Shown: piece by piece, positions 43,358 to 52,974 of the stretch
How positions within the stretch are numbered: the stretch's first letter is position 1
How the letters are laid out: each line of letters begins with the position of its first letter
Assembly: GCA_016194905.1 (NCBI GenBank)
Contig: JACQAP010000020.1
Span: 1-64,000 of the forward strand
Direction: 5' to 3'
DNA: 64,000 nt
Source: Betaproteobacteria bacterium
GTDB taxonomy: Bacteria; Pseudomonadota; Gammaproteobacteria; Burkholderiales; JACQAP01
The notes under the pieces: model-generated
Database searches by the model: none
Told to the model about the DNA's origin: nothing
What the model saw: only the letters and a program-made list of their open reading frames with translations
Translations under genes and position numbers: made by a program

Positions 43358-45346
43358 ATGGCAAAAAAACCCAACGCCTACACCGCAGAGGACATCGAGA
43401 TCCTCGAGGATCTGTCGCCGATTCTGCATCGCCCCGGGATGTATACCGACCCGGTAAACCCGAACCACGCGCTAGTCGAAATCATCGACAACGCCGCGGA
43501 CGAAGGCCTGGCGGGATTCGCGAAGAATGTTGCAGTGGCGCTCTACGAAGACGGTTCGGCGGAAGTCAGCGACGACGGGCGCGGCATTCCGGTGGACATC
43601 CATCCGAAGAAGAAAGTGCCGGCCGTGCAAGTCATCTTCACCACGCTGCATTCCGGCGGCAAGTTCCGCAAGACCGACAAGGACGCCGCGTATCGGATCG
43701 CCGGCGGTCTGCACGGCGTCGGCGTGTGCGTGCCCAATGCGCTCTCGACGCGGCTCGAAGTCGAAGTCAAACGCGACGGCGAGAAAAATCGCATCGTGTT
43801 CGCTGACAACGGCAAGGTAAAAGAGCCGCTGAAGAAAATCGGCGCAGTGGGTCCGCGCGATACCGGCACGCGCGTGCGCTTCTGGCCGGATCCGAAATAT
43901 TTCGACGCGTCCAAGATCGTCGCCGCTGACATTGCCGCGCTGCTGCGTGCCAAGGCCATGCTGCTGCCCGGCGTGAAATTCTCTCTGGGGATCGAGAAGA
44001 ACAAGAAATTCGAAATCCAGACCTGGCATTTTCCGGAAGGCATCAAGGGCTACTTCGCATCTGCAATGGAAGACCAGGAGCCGGTCGCCGAACCTTTTCT
44101 GGGTGAGCGCTACGTCGCCGCGCAATCCGAATCCGACAATTTCGCCGAGGGTGAAGGCGCGATGTGGGCCATCGCCTGGACGCCGGACGGCGAACTGGTC
44201 ACCGAGTCCTACGTCAACATGATTCCCACCCGCGTCGGCGGTACGCATGTCGCCGGCCTGCGCGAAGGCGTCTACAACGCGATCAAGAACTTCATCGACC
44301 TGCACGCGATGGGCCAGCGCGGATTGAAAGTCGTCCCCGAGGATGTATGGTCGCGCACTTCATATGTGCTCGCGGTGAAAATGCTCGACCCGCAGTTCAA
44401 GGGGCAGGTGAAGAACGAACTGATCTCGCGCGACGCGGTCAAGCTCACCGCGCAGATGGTGCGCGATCCCTTCGAGCTCTGGCTCAACCAGCACGTCGAC
44501 GAAGGCAAGCGCATCGCCGAGCTCGTCATCAGCCAGGCCAATGCACGCACGCGCGCCGCGCAGAAAGTCGAGCGGCGCAAGCAGTCCGGCGTGGCCGTGC
44601 TGCCGGGCAAGCTGACCGACTGCGCGTCGGAAGATCCGGATCGCAACGAATTGTTCATCGTCGAAGGCGATTCCGCCGGAGGCTCGGCGAAGCAGGCGCG
44701 CGACAAGGAATTTCAGGCGGTGCTGCCGCTCAAGGGCAAGCCCAAGAACACCTGGCAGGACAGCGCCGATACGCTGTATGCCAACAAGGAAATCGAAGCG
44801 ATCGCCCTGGCGATCGGCGTGGACCACCACAAGGTTGGCGACAACGCGGACCTCTCCGGCCTGCGCTACCGCAAGGTCATCATCCTCGCCGATGCGGATG
44901 TCGACGGCGCGCACATCCAGGTATTGCTGCTGACGCTGTTCTTCCGGCATTTTCCGAAGCTGATCGACCGCGGCAACGTTTACGTCGCACAGCCCCCCCT
45001 GTTCCGCATCGACGTGCCGTCGCAGGGCAAAGGCAAGCCCGCGCGAAAACTCTATGCGCTCGACAAGCAGGAACTCGACGGCATCGAGGAAAAACTCGAG
45101 GACGAAGGCTTCAAGCCGAATTCGTGGACTGTCAGCCGCTTCAAGGGCCTCGGCGAAATGAATCCCGAGCAGCTCTGGGAAACCACGCTCAATCCCGATA
45201 CGCGCCGCATGCTGCCGGTCTCGCTTGACGACGGCGCCAACATCTCGGTGGACATCTTCAACATGATGATGGCGCGCGAAAACGCGTCCCAGCGCCGCGA
45301 ATGGATGGAAACCTACGGTAATCTGGTGGAAGCCGATATATCGTGA
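43358..45346 (+). CDS. parE: DNA topoisomerase IV subunit B
   Basis: A 662-residue type IIA topoisomerase ATPase subunit. GHKL motifs are seen (ALVEIIDNAADE, DDGRGIPV, GGLHGVGVCVPNALS), as are the transducer, the TOPRIM acidic residues (FIVEGDSAGGSAKQARD, ILADADVDGAHI) and the C-terminal RFKGLGEMNPEQLWETT. The short length without the GyrB insert and the pairing with parC favour ParE over GyrB. The start is ATG 43358 (MAKKPNAYTAEDIEIL), with GGAATTC upstream. Confidence 0.93.
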   Translation: MAKKPNAYTAEDIEILEDLSPILHRPGMYTDPVNPNHALVEIIDNAADEGLAGFAKNVAVALYEDGSAEVSDDGRGIPVDIHPKKKVPAVQVIFTTLHSGGKFRKTDKDAAYRIAGGLHGVGVCVPNALSTRLEVEVKRDGEKNRIVFADNGKVKEPLKKIGAVGPRDTGTRVRFWPDPKYFDASKIVAADIAALLRAKAMLLPGVKFSLGIEKNKKFEIQTWHFPEGIKGYFASAMEDQEPVAEPFLGERYVAAQSESDNFAEGEGAMWAIAWTPDGELVTESYVNMIPTRVGGTHVAGLREGVYNAIKNFIDLHAMGQRGLKVVPEDVWSRTSYVLAVKMLDPQFKGQVKNELISRDAVKLTAQMVRDPFELWLNQHVDEGKRIAELVISQANARTRAAQKVERRKQSGVAVLPGKLTDCASEDPDRNELFIVEGDSAGGSAKQARDKEFQAVLPLKGKPKNTWQDSADTLYANKEIEAIALAIGVDHHKVGDNADLSGLRYRKVIILADADVDGAHIQVLLLTLFFRHFPKLIDRGNVYVAQPPLFRIDVPSQGKGKPARKLYALDKQELDGIEEKLEDEGFKPNSWTVSRFKGLGEMNPEQLWETTLNPDTRRMLPVSLDDGANISVDIFNMMMARENASQRREWMETYGNLVEADIS

Positions 45347-45357
45347 AACGATATATC
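45335..45357. repeat. Perfect 10-bp inverted repeat across the parE stop codon
   Basis: GATATATCGT at 45335-45344, a three-base spacer, then its exact inverse at 45348-45357. The parE TGA lies in it. A/T-rich and without a following T tract, so an operator or RNA structure is as likely as a terminator. Confidence 0.6.
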
Positions 45358-45569
45358 TCCGGGTACCTCTCAAGGGGTATGGAAAAGTATGCCGCGTTCT
45401 GAGAGAAAGACAGACCTGATTTTCAACGATTACACCCTGGGCTCCCACCCCGCCTTTTCGGCGAAGAGGGCTGGGATGGCGCTGGATTTACATGTCAGAC
45501 CGGCTCGATTTTCTGGAGGATGTTGCGGCAGCGGCGCGCCCCGGCGGTGGGACGAACTGCGTCTGACCG

Positions 45570-46673
45570 ATGCTGGGTCGCCTCTTCATTCCGAGTCGAG
45601 ATCCGCAGCAGGCCCATCGCATTCGCCGGTTTTTGATGGGCGTGGGCGCTTCGGTCCTCGTCATTGCACTCCTGTTCGTTTCTCATCTTCTCGACGTACT
45701 GACCTTGCGTGCGTTTGTAAACGCCGCGCTGCTGATCCTTGCCTGCGTGTTCGTGTTTTATGCCGCTTTTCGCAGCGGCATGAATCTGCGCTTCCGCGAT
45801 CCGAGCCTGACCGTTTTGCAGATCCTGTGTTCCTCGCTGGTGATCCTGTATGTGCTGTACGAGTCGGAAAGCGGACACGGGGTTCTGACGCTCATTTACA
45901 TGGTGTCCTTTCTGTTCGGCGTCTTTCGCCTCGACACGCGCCAACTCCTGTCACTTACGGTCTTTGTCGCCTTGTCCTATGCGCTCATCATCGTCCTGCA
46001 ATGGCATCCAGGGGCAGACCTGGACGAGTTCAAGCGCAAGCTGCTGAATTGGATTGTGCTGACCGCCGTTCTGACGTTTTTCTCCATCATGGGCGGCTAC
46101 CTCAGCCGGTTGCGAAAGCAGCTTGCCGAGAGCAAGGTTCGGCTGGAAGAAGCGTTGCGGCGCATCGAACATCTGGCCGCCAGAGATGAACTCACCGGCG
46201 TATTCAACCGCAGGAGCCTGGTCGACGTGATGACCCAGCAGAAAAGCCGCGCCGACCGGTACGGCACGACATTCTCGGTATTGATTGCGGACATCGACTT
46301 CTTCAAGCGCGTCAACGATACGCACGGCCACCAGGCCGGCGACGCCGTGCTGAAAAAATTTGCGGAGGCGGCCGCCGCTTGCCTGCGCAGCACCGATGTC
46401 TTCGGCCGCTACGGGGGCGAGGAGTTTCTGGCGGTCCTGGATCAAACGTCGCTTGCCGGCGTCCCGGTCGTGGCCGAGCGGCTCTGTGCGGCGGCGCGCC
46501 AACTCAATCTGGACGAAGTGGCTCGCGGATTCCGGGTCAGCGTTTCCGCCGGCGGTGCGGAGTACATAAGGCCGGAGGATTGGAAGGCGACAGTCGCACG
46601 CGCAGATCAAGCCCTCTATCGCGCCAAAGAAGGAGGGCGCGACCGTTTCGAATTGAATATTGCACAGTCGTAA
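45570..46673 (+). CDS. Membrane diguanylate cyclase (GGDEF)
   Basis: A 367-residue protein with six N-terminal helices (within about 20-178). A coiled-coil linker (LAESKVRLEEALRRIEHLA) and a GGDEF domain (about 205-365) follow. The active site is GGEEF (282-286), with metal/substrate residues in ADIDFFKRVND; an inhibitory I-site RxxD (R273-S-T-D276) lies five residues before it, so product inhibition is expected. It makes c-di-GMP. The gene sits between parE and parC on the same strand. The start ATG at 45570 has a weak ribosome-binding site. Confidence 0.9.
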   Translation: MLGRLFIPSRDPQQAHRIRRFLMGVGASVLVIALLFVSHLLDVLTLRAFVNAALLILACVFVFYAAFRSGMNLRFRDPSLTVLQILCSSLVILYVLYESESGHGVLTLIYMVSFLFGVFRLDTRQLLSLTVFVALSYALIIVLQWHPGADLDEFKRKLLNWIVLTAVLTFFSIMGGYLSRLRKQLAESKVRLEEALRRIEHLAARDELTGVFNRRSLVDVMTQQKSRADRYGTTFSVLIADIDFFKRVNDTHGHQAGDAVLKKFAEAAAACLRSTDVFGRYGGEEFLAVLDQTSLAGVPVVAERLCAAARQLNLDEVARGFRVSVSAGGAEYIRPEDWKATVARADQALYRAKEGGRDRFELNIAQS

Positions 46674-46745
46674 TAGGGTGATTGGCGACTGGTAACCACT
46701 GCATAGTCCCCTCTCAGCACACAGCACTCAGCACTTAGGAATCGA

Positions 46746-49160
46746 ATGGCGGACCAACGCGATTTATTCGGCAACGGCGGTACCGCCGTCGCCGAGAAGA
46801 AAAAGAAAACCAGGGAAGCGCCACCCTCGGCGAGCGGTGGCGACGGCGGTGGGCTGCCGCCGCATTTCGCGCCGCTGTCGGGCGAACTCGGCGATTCTCT
46901 GCCGCTGGGCAAGTACGCCTCCACGCAATACCTGCAGTACGCGATCGCCACGGTGAAGGATCGCGCGTTGCCGCGCGTCGGCGATGGGCAGAAGCCGGTG
47001 CAGGGCCGCATTCTCTATTCGATGTGGACCAGCAATACCCGCTCCGGCACCAAGCGCACGAAATCCGCGGCGGTGGTCGGCGATGTGTTGGGGAAACTGC
47101 ATCCACACGGCGACCAGTCGGTGTACGACGCGCTGGTGCGCCTGGCGCAGAACTTCACCATGCGCTATCCGTTGATCGACGGCGAAGGCAACTTCGGTTC
47201 GCGCGACGGCGACGAAGCGGCGGCCTATCGCTACACGGAAGCGCGGCTGACGAAGTTCGCGGAAGTGCTGCTGTCGGAAATCGATCAGGGCACGGTGGAT
47301 TTCATCCCGAACTACGACGGCACGCGCGAAGAGCCGAAGATATTGCCGGCTCGCCTGCCGGTGGTGTTGCTCAACGGCGCATCCGGCATCGCGGTCGGCA
47401 TGGCCACCGAAATTCCCAGCCACAATTTGAATGAAGTCGCCGCCGCGGCGATCGCGATGATCCGCGACCCTGAGATCAACGTCAGCGGTCTGATGAAGCA
47501 CATCAAGGGGCCGGATTTCCCGGGCGGTGCGCAGATCATCACGCCGCGCGCGGAACTCAAGGAGGCGTATACGACCGGCCGCGGTGCGGTGCGGGTGCGC
47601 GCGCGCTGGAGCATCGAGCGCCTGGCGCGCGGTCAGTGGCAGATGGTGGTGTACGAACTGCCGCCCGGCACCTCGGCGAAGAAGGTGCTGGAAGAAATCG
47701 ACGCGATCACCAATCCGCAGAACAAGCCGGGCAAGAAGTCGCTCACACCGGAGCAGACGCGCGAGAAGCAGTTGATGCTGTCGATGCTCGACAAGGCACG
47801 CGACGAATCAGATCGCACGCACCCGGTCCGGCTGGTGTTCGAACCGAAGACGTCGAAAGTCGACGAAACGGAATTCATCAATCTGCTGCTGGCGAAGACG
47901 AGCCTCGAAACCAACGTCCCGATCAACCTGGTGATGGTCGGGCTGGATGGCCGGCCGACCGGAAAGAATCTTCGCGACGTCATCTCGGAGTGGATTCGAT
48001 TCCGTTTCGAAACGGTGACCCGGCGTACTAAACACCGCCTCGCACAGGTGCTCGACCGCATCCACCTGCTCGAAGGCCGCATGATCGTGCTGCTGAACGT
48101 GGACAAGGTCATCAGGATCATCCGCAACGCGGACGATCCGAAGGTTGAGCTGATCAAGGCGTTCAAGTTGTCCGAGCGGCAAGCCGACGACATTCTCGAC
48201 ATCCGCCTGCGGCAACTGGCCAAGCTCGAGCACATCAAGATCGAGCAGGAGCTCAAGGATCTGCAGAAGGAACAGAAAGGCCTCGAGAAAATCCTCAAGG
48301 ACCCGAAGGCGCTGGCCCAACTGGTGATCTCGGAGATCGAGGAAGATGTCAAGACCTTCGGCGACAAGCGCCGCACCCGCATCGAGGAATCGGAAAAGGC
48401 CGTGATCGAAACGCCGATCATCGACGAGCCGGTTACGGTGATCTTCTCGAAGAAGGGCTGGGTGCGCGCGCGCCAGGGTTGGGAAGTCGATCCCGCGTCG
48501 CTGTCGTTCAAGGAAGGCGACAGCCTGATGTCGCTGATCAAATGCCGTACCGTGGATCCGGCGATCTTCCTGGATTCCAAGGGCAGGGCCTACACCGTCG
48601 AGGCGGCGCAACTGCCGCCGGCGCGCGGCGACGGCGTACCGGCATCTTCGCTGGTGGAAGTGCAGGACGGCGCGCACATCCTCTATTGCCTCAGCGGCAA
48701 ACCGGAAACGAAAGCGCTGGTGGCTTCGACGGCGGGCTACGGCTTCCTGTCGACCGTCGGCGACATGATCTCCAACCGCAAGGCCGGCCGCGAATTCATG
48801 ACCGTGGACGAAGGCCACACGCCGCTCCCGCCTTTCATTTACGAAGAGGCAAAGGGCAACTACGTGGCGGCATTGTCCGAGAACGGTCGTCTGCTGCTGT
48901 TCGCCATCGACGAACTGAAAGCGCTTGCCAAGGGCCGCGGCATGATCGTCATGGGACTGGACGATGGCGAGAAGCTGTTCGCCGTCGTGGTCTCCGACCG
49001 GCCGAAGCTGGTCGTCAAGGGTGTGATCCGCGGCGGCAGGGAAAAAGAGTTCACCCTGGAAAAGGACAAGCTCGCCCACCATGTTCTCAAGCGCGCGCGC
49101 ATGGGACGGGTGGTGCCGGGCGTGGTGAAGTCGACTGCGCTGATCGTGCCCGCTTCCTGA
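46746..49160 (+). CDS. parC: DNA topoisomerase IV subunit A
   Basis: An 804-residue type IIA topoisomerase breakage-reunion subunit. Seen: QKPVQGRILYSMW, the quinolone-resistance region KSAAVVGDVLGKLHPHGDQSVYDALVRL, and the catalytic tyrosine in GSRDGDEAAAYRYTEARL. A coiled-coil gate region (EQELKDLQKEQKGLEKILKD) and a C-terminal beta-pinwheel follow. The first about 45 residues are a low-complexity extension (KKKKTREAPPSASGGDGGG). With ParE it decatenates daughter chromosomes. Confidence 0.93.
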   Translation: MADQRDLFGNGGTAVAEKKKKTREAPPSASGGDGGGLPPHFAPLSGELGDSLPLGKYASTQYLQYAIATVKDRALPRVGDGQKPVQGRILYSMWTSNTRSGTKRTKSAAVVGDVLGKLHPHGDQSVYDALVRLAQNFTMRYPLIDGEGNFGSRDGDEAAAYRYTEARLTKFAEVLLSEIDQGTVDFIPNYDGTREEPKILPARLPVVLLNGASGIAVGMATEIPSHNLNEVAAAAIAMIRDPEINVSGLMKHIKGPDFPGGAQIITPRAELKEAYTTGRGAVRVRARWSIERLARGQWQMVVYELPPGTSAKKVLEEIDAITNPQNKPGKKSLTPEQTREKQLMLSMLDKARDESDRTHPVRLVFEPKTSKVDETEFINLLLAKTSLETNVPINLVMVGLDGRPTGKNLRDVISEWIRFRFETVTRRTKHRLAQVLDRIHLLEGRMIVLLNVDKVIRIIRNADDPKVELIKAFKLSERQADDILDIRLRQLAKLEHIKIEQELKDLQKEQKGLEKILKDPKALAQLVISEIEEDVKTFGDKRRTRIEESEKAVIETPIIDEPVTVIFSKKGWVRARQGWEVDPASLSFKEGDSLMSLIKCRTVDPAIFLDSKGRAYTVEAAQLPPARGDGVPASSLVEVQDGAHILYCLSGKPETKALVASTAGYGFLSTVGDMISNRKAGREFMTVDEGHTPLPPFIYEEAKGNYVAALSENGRLLLFAIDELKALAKGRGMIVMGLDDGEKLFAVVVSDRPKLVVKGVIRGGREKEFTLEKDKLAHHVLKRARMGRVVPGVVKSTALIVPAS

Positions 49161-49161
49161 G

Positions 49162-50136
49162 TCAGGGCCGCGGGCGGTGCTCGCTTGCGGGGACGCAAGC
49201 TTCTTTGCCGGCGCCGCAATCCGGGCAGCGCCAGTTGCCGGGCAGGTCATACGTGCCGGACCACGCTGCGTTCAGCGTACGCGGATCGAACAGGTAGTAG
49301 CAGGCACTGCAAATCAGTCCCTGCGCGGCCTTGCCGCTGGCATTTGCAACGTCGCCCGGCGTTTCCCGGCTTGCTCCGCCGTCCGATCCAATCTCGACCG
49401 CGTCGCCTTCGCGCAGCAATCCCGGCGCGGCGATCCGCAGATACACACCGAGATCCTTGTGGCCGAATTCGGCGCGCAGCTTGCCGGGCACATCGCGGTC
49501 GCGCACCCCGGTTTGTGGATTGACGTTGGTGGCCGCGCAGCGCCCGTTGCGCTGCTCGACGCGGGCGAGCACGCTGCCGAGCTTCACAGCCCTGCCTATC
49601 CATTCCAGCTCTTCGAAGGGCGCGGCGCCGTCGATGTAGATGTTGGCGCGGAAGCGCAGCGGGTCGAGCGCCTGTCCCCAGCGGTTTTCCAGCTCGCGCA
49701 CGCTGGCGAGGTTGATCAGCGAAACATATTTTTCCGCCTTGTCCGTGAACTGATGGCCGTCCGCCTCGACCAGCCGCGGTGCCGCGGTCAGGCGCTTGGG
49801 CAGGAAATCGAGGAAGAACCGGCCGAGTGCAGCCCGGTCGGTCGGACTGCCCAGCGAGAACACCCGTTCATGCCCATCTGGAGTGCGGATACTGAGCTGT
49901 TCACCCTCCGCCGAATAACGGGTGCGCAGGCCGGCGGCCTGTTCGTGCAGCATCAGCATCACGAAGTTCGCCTTCGGCAGCCAGACCGGCGCCGCCGGAT
50001 CGAAACCGGCTTCCGTGCGCAGCAGGGCGTACCTGCGGTCCAGCGGAAATCCGGCTCCGGCGGCAAGCTGCACGGAAGACAGTTGCTCGGGGCTGAGGCC
50101 CTTGACCGGGTAACGATAGAGACTCGCGACTTTCAT
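49162..50136 (-). CDS. MOSC-domain protein fused to a C-terminal rubredoxin
   Basis: A 324-residue protein. A MOSC N-terminal beta-barrel ([24 protein letters not shown]) and a MOSC domain (about 125-260) contain the conserved [15 protein letters not shown] (sulfur-carrying Cys). A rubredoxin-like Fe(SCys)4 knot lies at about 272-312: [11 protein letters not shown]...[14 protein letters not shown] proteins bind or sulfurate molybdenum cofactor; the rubredoxin would deliver single electrons. Start: ATG 50136 (the extension to 50235 is not family-like). It is convergent with parC, with 1 bp between the stops. Confidence 0.85.
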   Translation of the reverse strand: MKVASLYRYPVKGLSPEQLSSVQLAAGAGFPLDRRYALLRTEAGFDPAAPVWLPKANFVMLMLHEQAAGLRTRYSAEGEQLSIRTPDGHERVFSLGSPTDRAALGRFFLDFLPKRLTAAPRLVEADGHQFTDKAEKYVSLINLASVRELENRWGQALDPLRFRANIYIDGAAPFEELEWIGRAVKLGSVLARVEQRNGRCAATNVNPQTGVRDRDVPGKLRAEFGHKDLGVYLRIAAPGLLREGDAVEIGSDGGASRETPGDVANASGKAAQGLICSACYYLFDPRTLNAAWSGTYDLPGNWRCPDCGAGKEACVPASEHRPRP

Positions 50137-50314
50137 GGTTCGGCTCTGTCCGGGTTGTTGTCGGGGGGCGCAAAGTTTGCGGAATGCACGTATCGTGCCG
50201 GTCCTGGCGCGGCAAGTCATCGAGGCGGAGTGCACGGTGCTTGCCGGCCAAATTGAAGGTGGCGCATGCTCCCCTTTTTCCTTCGCAACGCCACATTTTC
50301 ACCGGAAGACGCCA

Positions 50315-51235
50315 ATGAAAGCAGACAACATTCTAGCGACCATCGGAAACACCCCGCACATCCGCATCAACCGGCTGTTCGGTGCGGGACAGAACGTCTG
50401 GATCAAGTCCGAGCGCGCCAACCCCGGCGGCTCGATCAAGGACCGCATCGCGCTGGGGATGGTGGAAGACGCGGAGAAGAGCGGCAAGCTCAAGCCCGGC
50501 GCCACGATCATCGAGCCCACCTCGGGCAACACCGGCATCGGCCTCGCGATCGTCGGTGCAGTGAAGGGTTACCCTGTCATTTTCGTCATGCCCGACAGCA
50601 TGTCGGTCGAGCGCCGCCGCCTGATGCTCGCCTATGGCGCCAGGTTCGAACTCACGCCGCGCGAGAAGGGCATGAACGGCTCGATCGCGCGCGCGCAGGA
50701 ACTCGTCGCGCAGACACCGGGCGCCTGGATGCCGCAGCAGTTCGACAATCCCGCAAACATCGAAGCGCATGCGCGCACCACGGCGCAGGAGATTCTCATG
50801 GATTTTCCGCAGGGGCTCGATGTACTCATCACCGGCGTGGGCACGGGCGGGCACATCACCGGCTGTGCGCAGGTGCTGAAGAAGGCCTGGCCGAAACTGA
50901 AAGTGTTCGCCGTCGAGCCCACGGCCTCGCCCGTGATCTCGGGCGGCAAACATACGCCGCACCCCCTTCAGGGCATCGGCGCGGGCTTCATTCCGAAGAA
51001 CCTCGACACCAGCTTGCTCGATGGCACGATCCTGGTCGAAGCGGAAGCCGCGAAGGAGATGGCACGCCGTTCGGCGCGCGAAGAGGGGATGCTGATCGGG
51101 CTATCTTCCGGCGCCACGCTGGCCGCCATCGCGCAGAAACTCCCGGAGTTGCCGAAAGGGGCGAGCGTGATCGGCTTCAACTACGACACCGGCGAACGCT
51201 ATCTGTCGGTCGAGGGTTTCCTGCCTGCGCAGTAA
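50315..51235 (+). CDS. cysK: Cysteine synthase A (O-acetylserine sulfhydrylase)
   Basis: A 306-residue PLP enzyme making cysteine from O-acetylserine and sulfide. The PLP lysine is K42 in NPGGSIKDR, the substrate loop is [12 protein letters not shown], the phosphate loop is [10 protein letters not shown] and the C-terminal segment is [10 protein letters not shown]; the length is normal. Start ATG 50315 ([18 protein letters not shown]); the in-frame extension to 50135 overlaps the divergent MOSC promoter. CysK rather than CysM is favoured by sequence pattern. Confidence 0.9.
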   Translation: MKADNILATIGNTPHIRINRLFGAGQNVWIKSERANPGGSIKDRIALGMVEDAEKSGKLKPGATIIEPTSGNTGIGLAIVGAVKGYPVIFVMPDSMSVERRRLMLAYGARFELTPREKGMNGSIARAQELVAQTPGAWMPQQFDNPANIEAHARTTAQEILMDFPQGLDVLITGVGTGGHITGCAQVLKKAWPKLKVFAVEPTASPVISGGKHTPHPLQGIGAGFIPKNLDTSLLDGTILVEAEAAKEMARRSAREEGMLIGLSSGATLAAIAQKLPELPKGASVIGFNYDTGERYLSVEGFLPAQ

Positions 51236-51255
51236 TTCCTGACATAAAAATCGCT

Positions 51256-51451
51256 AACCGCAAAGGCGCAAAGGCGCAAAGACGCAAAGGAAACGCAAAG
51301 GAAAACTGAAGATAGAGAAATTCAGGGTTTCTCGTAGAAATGGATACTGAATCGATTGACCGTACCACTTCAGCCAACCAACCTCGATAAATCTCTCCTC
51401 GCCTTCCTTTGCGTTTCCTTTGCGTCTTTGCGCCTTTGCGCCTTTGCGGTT
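51256..51451. repeat. Perfect 48-bp inverted repeats with 100-bp spacer
   Basis: The left arm 51256-51303 and right arm 51404-51451 are exact reverse complements over 48 bases. Both consist of tandem 'GCAAAG(G/A)' heptamer-like units. The spacer has no gene. The element fills the gap between the convergent cysK and ABC-permease genes and looks like a MITE or palindromic repeat; it could also end transcription from both sides. Confidence 0.92.
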
Positions 51452-51465
51452 CAGGGTTAGATAGC

Positions 51466-52974
51466 CTAAACAGAGGCGGAAGCCGCTTCGTCGCGAAGGC
51501 CGGCCGGCATCAGCCAGCGGTCGAGCAGTTCGAATGCGCCGTGCACCAGTAACGCCAATGCCGCTGCCGGCACTGCGCCGGCAAGCAAGGCCGCGTTGTC
51601 GTTGAGTGCGAGTCCCTGCGCGATGCGTTCCCCGAAGCCGCCGGCGCCGATGAAGGCCGCGATGGTCGCGGTGCCGACATTGATCACGGCGGACGTCTTC
51701 ACGCCCGCGAGAATGGCGCGCGAGGCCAGCGGCAATTCGATCACCCGCAGCCGGTATCCCGGCGGCAGCCCGAGTGCGACCGCCGATTCGCGCAGGTCCG
51801 GCGCGATATCCGCCAGGCCGGCATAGGTGTTGCGCACGATCGGCAGCAGCGCATACAGGAACAGCGCTGCGAGCGCCGGCAGGGTGCCGATCTTCCCGAA
51901 CAGCGGGATCAGGAAAGCGAACAGCGCCAGTGAAGGCACCGTCTGGATCACGCCGACCGTCGACAGTACCCATTGCCGCGCAGCCGGCACGCGGTAGGCC
52001 AGGATGCCAAGCGGAATGCCGATCGCGATGGCGACGAAGAGCGAAGCCGCCACCAGCATCCCATGCTCGAAGGCGAGCCGCCCGAAATCCGGCGCGAACA
52101 GGCGCGCAAGAAAACCGCCGCCTTGCGCGTGCGCCTGCCGGTCGCCGAGAAATCCTTTCGCCACGTCATTGAAGCTCCTGCCGTTCAATTCCGCCTCGGC
52201 GTTGAGCCCGATCATGCGGCGCTCGTCGAATGCGCCGCGCAGGGATGACAGGGCCGCCCAGATGCGCGGCAGCCGTTGCGGCAGGTCCGCCCGGTAGAGC
52301 AGCACGGCGTCGTAGATTGGGAAGAACAGCTTGTCGTCTTTCAAAACGCGCAGGCTGTAGCGGCCGATCTTTGCATCGGTGGTGTAGGCGTCGATGACCT
52401 CGACCTGCGCCGCGGCAATGGCCTCGTAGGCGAGGCCGTGGTCGAGGCCGCGCGGGGTCGCCTGAGGCAGGGCGTACGCCCTCTTCAGGCCCGGCCAGCC
52501 GTCGGCGCGGCCGATGAATTCCTGTGAAAAGCCCAACACGATGTCCGGGTGCGCGGCGAGGTCGGAGATGGAGCGCACGCCGAGCGCCTGCGCGCGATCT
52601 TCGCGCATCGCCAGCGCATAGGTGTTGTTGAAGCCGAGCGGCACGCCGACGCTCAAGCCCAGCGGCTGCAGCGCGCGGTTCAGTCCGTCGAGGTCGAGCG
52701 CTTGCGCACTCTTCAGGATTTCGCGCTCGATGGTGCCGGTGTATTCCGGGTAGACATCGATCTCGCCGTTCTTCAGCGCGGCGTAGACGATGCCGGTGTT
52801 GCCGAGCCCGGGCCGGTGCACGGATTGCGCTTCACCGGCGCGCTGCGCGGTCAGGGTGATGATCTCGCCGAGGATGTACGACTCCGTGAAGCGCTTCGAG
52901 CCCACAGTGAGCGTGTCTGCAGAAAATGCGCCGCTGCAGAGGGTCAATGCGATGGCGGCAAGCAGCGCTTTCAA
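51466..52974 (-). CDS. Osmoprotectant-type ABC importer, substrate-binding protein fused to permease
   Basis: A 502-residue fusion. A signal peptide (residues 1-18) leads to an OpuAC/YehZ-type binding domain (about 20-275: TVGSKRFTESYILGEII, VYPEYTGTIEREIL, DAYTTDAKIGRYSL). A five- to six-helix permease domain (about 300-490) contains the EAA-like loop (ESAVALGLPPGYRLRVIELPLASRAI, in part). The binding domain would be tethered to the permease on the periplasmic side. Likely substrates are glycine betaine, choline or related quaternary amines, from family only. It is coupled by a 4-bp overlap to the upstream ATPase gene. Confidence 0.87.
   Translation of the reverse strand: MKALLAAIALTLCSGAFSADTLTVGSKRFTESYILGEIITLTAQRAGEAQSVHRPGLGNTGIVYAALKNGEIDVYPEYTGTIEREILKSAQALDLDGLNRALQPLGLSVGVPLGFNNTYALAMREDRAQALGVRSISDLAAHPDIVLGFSQEFIGRADGWPGLKRAYALPQATPRGLDHGLAYEAIAAAQVEVIDAYTTDAKIGRYSLRVLKDDKLFFPIYDAVLLYRADLPQRLPRIWAALSSLRGAFDERRMIGLNAEAELNGRSFNDVAKGFLGDRQAHAQGGGFLARLFAPDFGRLAFEHGMLVAASLFVAIAIGIPLGILAYRVPAARQWVLSTVGVIQTVPSLALFAFLIPLFGKIGTLPALAALFLYALLPIVRNTYAGLADIAPDLRESAVALGLPPGYRLRVIELPLASRAILAGVKTSAVINVGTATIAAFIGAGGFGERIAQGLALNDNAALLAGAVPAAALALLVHGAFELLDRWLMPAGLRDEAASASV

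Noticed and set aside
45495-45569. 24-codon frame just before the diguanylate cyclase
   Set aside because: Possible leader peptide, but no attenuator-like structure follows; likely chance.
51256-51451. Inverted repeat considered as an insertion sequence
   Set aside because: The 100-bp spacer has no transposase and no target duplication is visible; at most a MITE-like element.
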